A stretch of DNA of 64,000 bases from Filibacter tadaridae (GTDB lineage: Bacteria; Bacillota; Bacilli; Bacillales_A; Planococcaceae), in assembly GCF_900609045.1 (NCBI RefSeq), contig NZ_UXAV01000044.1:243476-307475 (forward strand), in the 5' to 3' direction. Below, piece after piece: positions 63,908 to 64,000 of the stretch (position 1 is the stretch's first letter; each line of letters begins with the position of its first letter). The position numbers and the translations under genes were made by a program. A model generated the notes under the pieces. It was not told the origin of the DNA. It did no database searches and saw nothing but the letters and a program-made list of their open reading frames with translations.

Positions 63908-64000
63908 CAATAGGTAAGCGTTTGAAGCAATCTCCAGCTTTTCCCCTGCTCAACACGGAACGTGCAAGTTTCCCCGCATTCCGCGCTCCATCTAACTTCA
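63908..64000 (-). mobile_element. 3' end (domains V-VI) of a second group II intron, cut by window edge
   Basis: Minus strand GGAGCGCGGAATGCGGG-GAAA-CTTGCACGTTCCG followed by GAGCAGGGGAAAAGCTGG and ...CTTACCTAT. It aligns over about 86 nt with 61265-61352, including GCAGGGGAAAA and ACCTATTG, but differs at many positions, so it is another intron, not a duplication of the same copy. Only its 3' end is inside the window. Confidence 0.75.

Overview
The window reads as chromosomal DNA of a spore-forming member of the Bacillales, most likely a Sporosarcina-like Planococcaceae. From position 1 to about 50 kb the gene order follows the Bacillus subtilis valS - hem - lon/clpX/tig - racE/gerE - sdh - lysC/uvrC/trxA/etf - fad - mutSB/polX - pheST - sspI block almost gene for gene. 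GerE and SspI show sporulation. A meso-diaminopimelate dehydrogenase, common in Planococcaceae relatives such as Lysinibacillus, supports the family. The genus is inference, not proof.

Layout. 1-1.9 kb: 5' part of valS with its T-box leader, a small membrane ORF, and a SpoVID-like coat protein. 2.3-8.5 kb: the hemAXCDBL operon (minus strand), making uroporphyrinogen III from glutamyl-tRNA. 8.9-16.1 kb: engB, lon, clpX, tig and ysoA (ribosome assembly and protein quality control). 16.5-17.5 kb: an NADPH-dependent FMN reductase convergent with an HxlR regulator. 17.7-21.3 kb: tRNA-Arg(TCT), ysnB, rdgB, racE, ysmB, gerE, ysmA. 21.4-24.7 kb: sdhCAB. 24.9-30.4 kb: yslB, a lipoprotein gene in a repeat-rich island, lysC with a lysine riboswitch, uvrC and trxA. 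30.6-35.6 kb: a fatty-acid beta-oxidation block (lcfA, fadR, fadB, etfB, etfA) with a FadR operator; a matching operator precedes the ysmA thioesterase 12 kb away. 35.7-42.6 kb: yshE, mutSB, polX, cvpA, zapA, rnhC. 42.7-47.6 kb: pheST with T-box, ysgA, sspI. 47.7-52.9 kb: small export protein, argF, an M42 aminopeptidase, ddh, an MFS transporter. 53.1-54.4 kb: preQ1 riboswitch controlling queF and a YhhQ-type queuosine-precursor transporter. 54.6-60.8 kb: accessory genes of mostly unknown role. 61.3-64 kb: a group II intron with an intact reverse transcriptase, next to the 3' end of a second group II intron cut by the window edge.

Regulation visible in the DNA: two T-boxes (specifiers GTC for valS, TTC for pheS), one L-box, one type I preQ1 aptamer, two FadR boxes, several good sigma-A promoters, and many intrinsic terminators. 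TTG start codons with good Shine-Dalgarno (SD) sequences are frequent (hemL, sdhB, sdhC, mutSB, queF, ysdC).

The least explained structure is intergenic. A dispersed repeat family (R1, long and short forms) sits in eight gaps. A second element (R2) with 18-bp terminal inverted repeats has inserted into one R1 copy and left a recognisable target duplication. There is also a 21-bp minisatellite, a dense run of hairpins before queF, and SD-burying terminator-like hairpins immediately before queF and the DUF488 gene. I see no clear new multi-gene defence or metabolic system; the repeats and RNA structures are the best leads.
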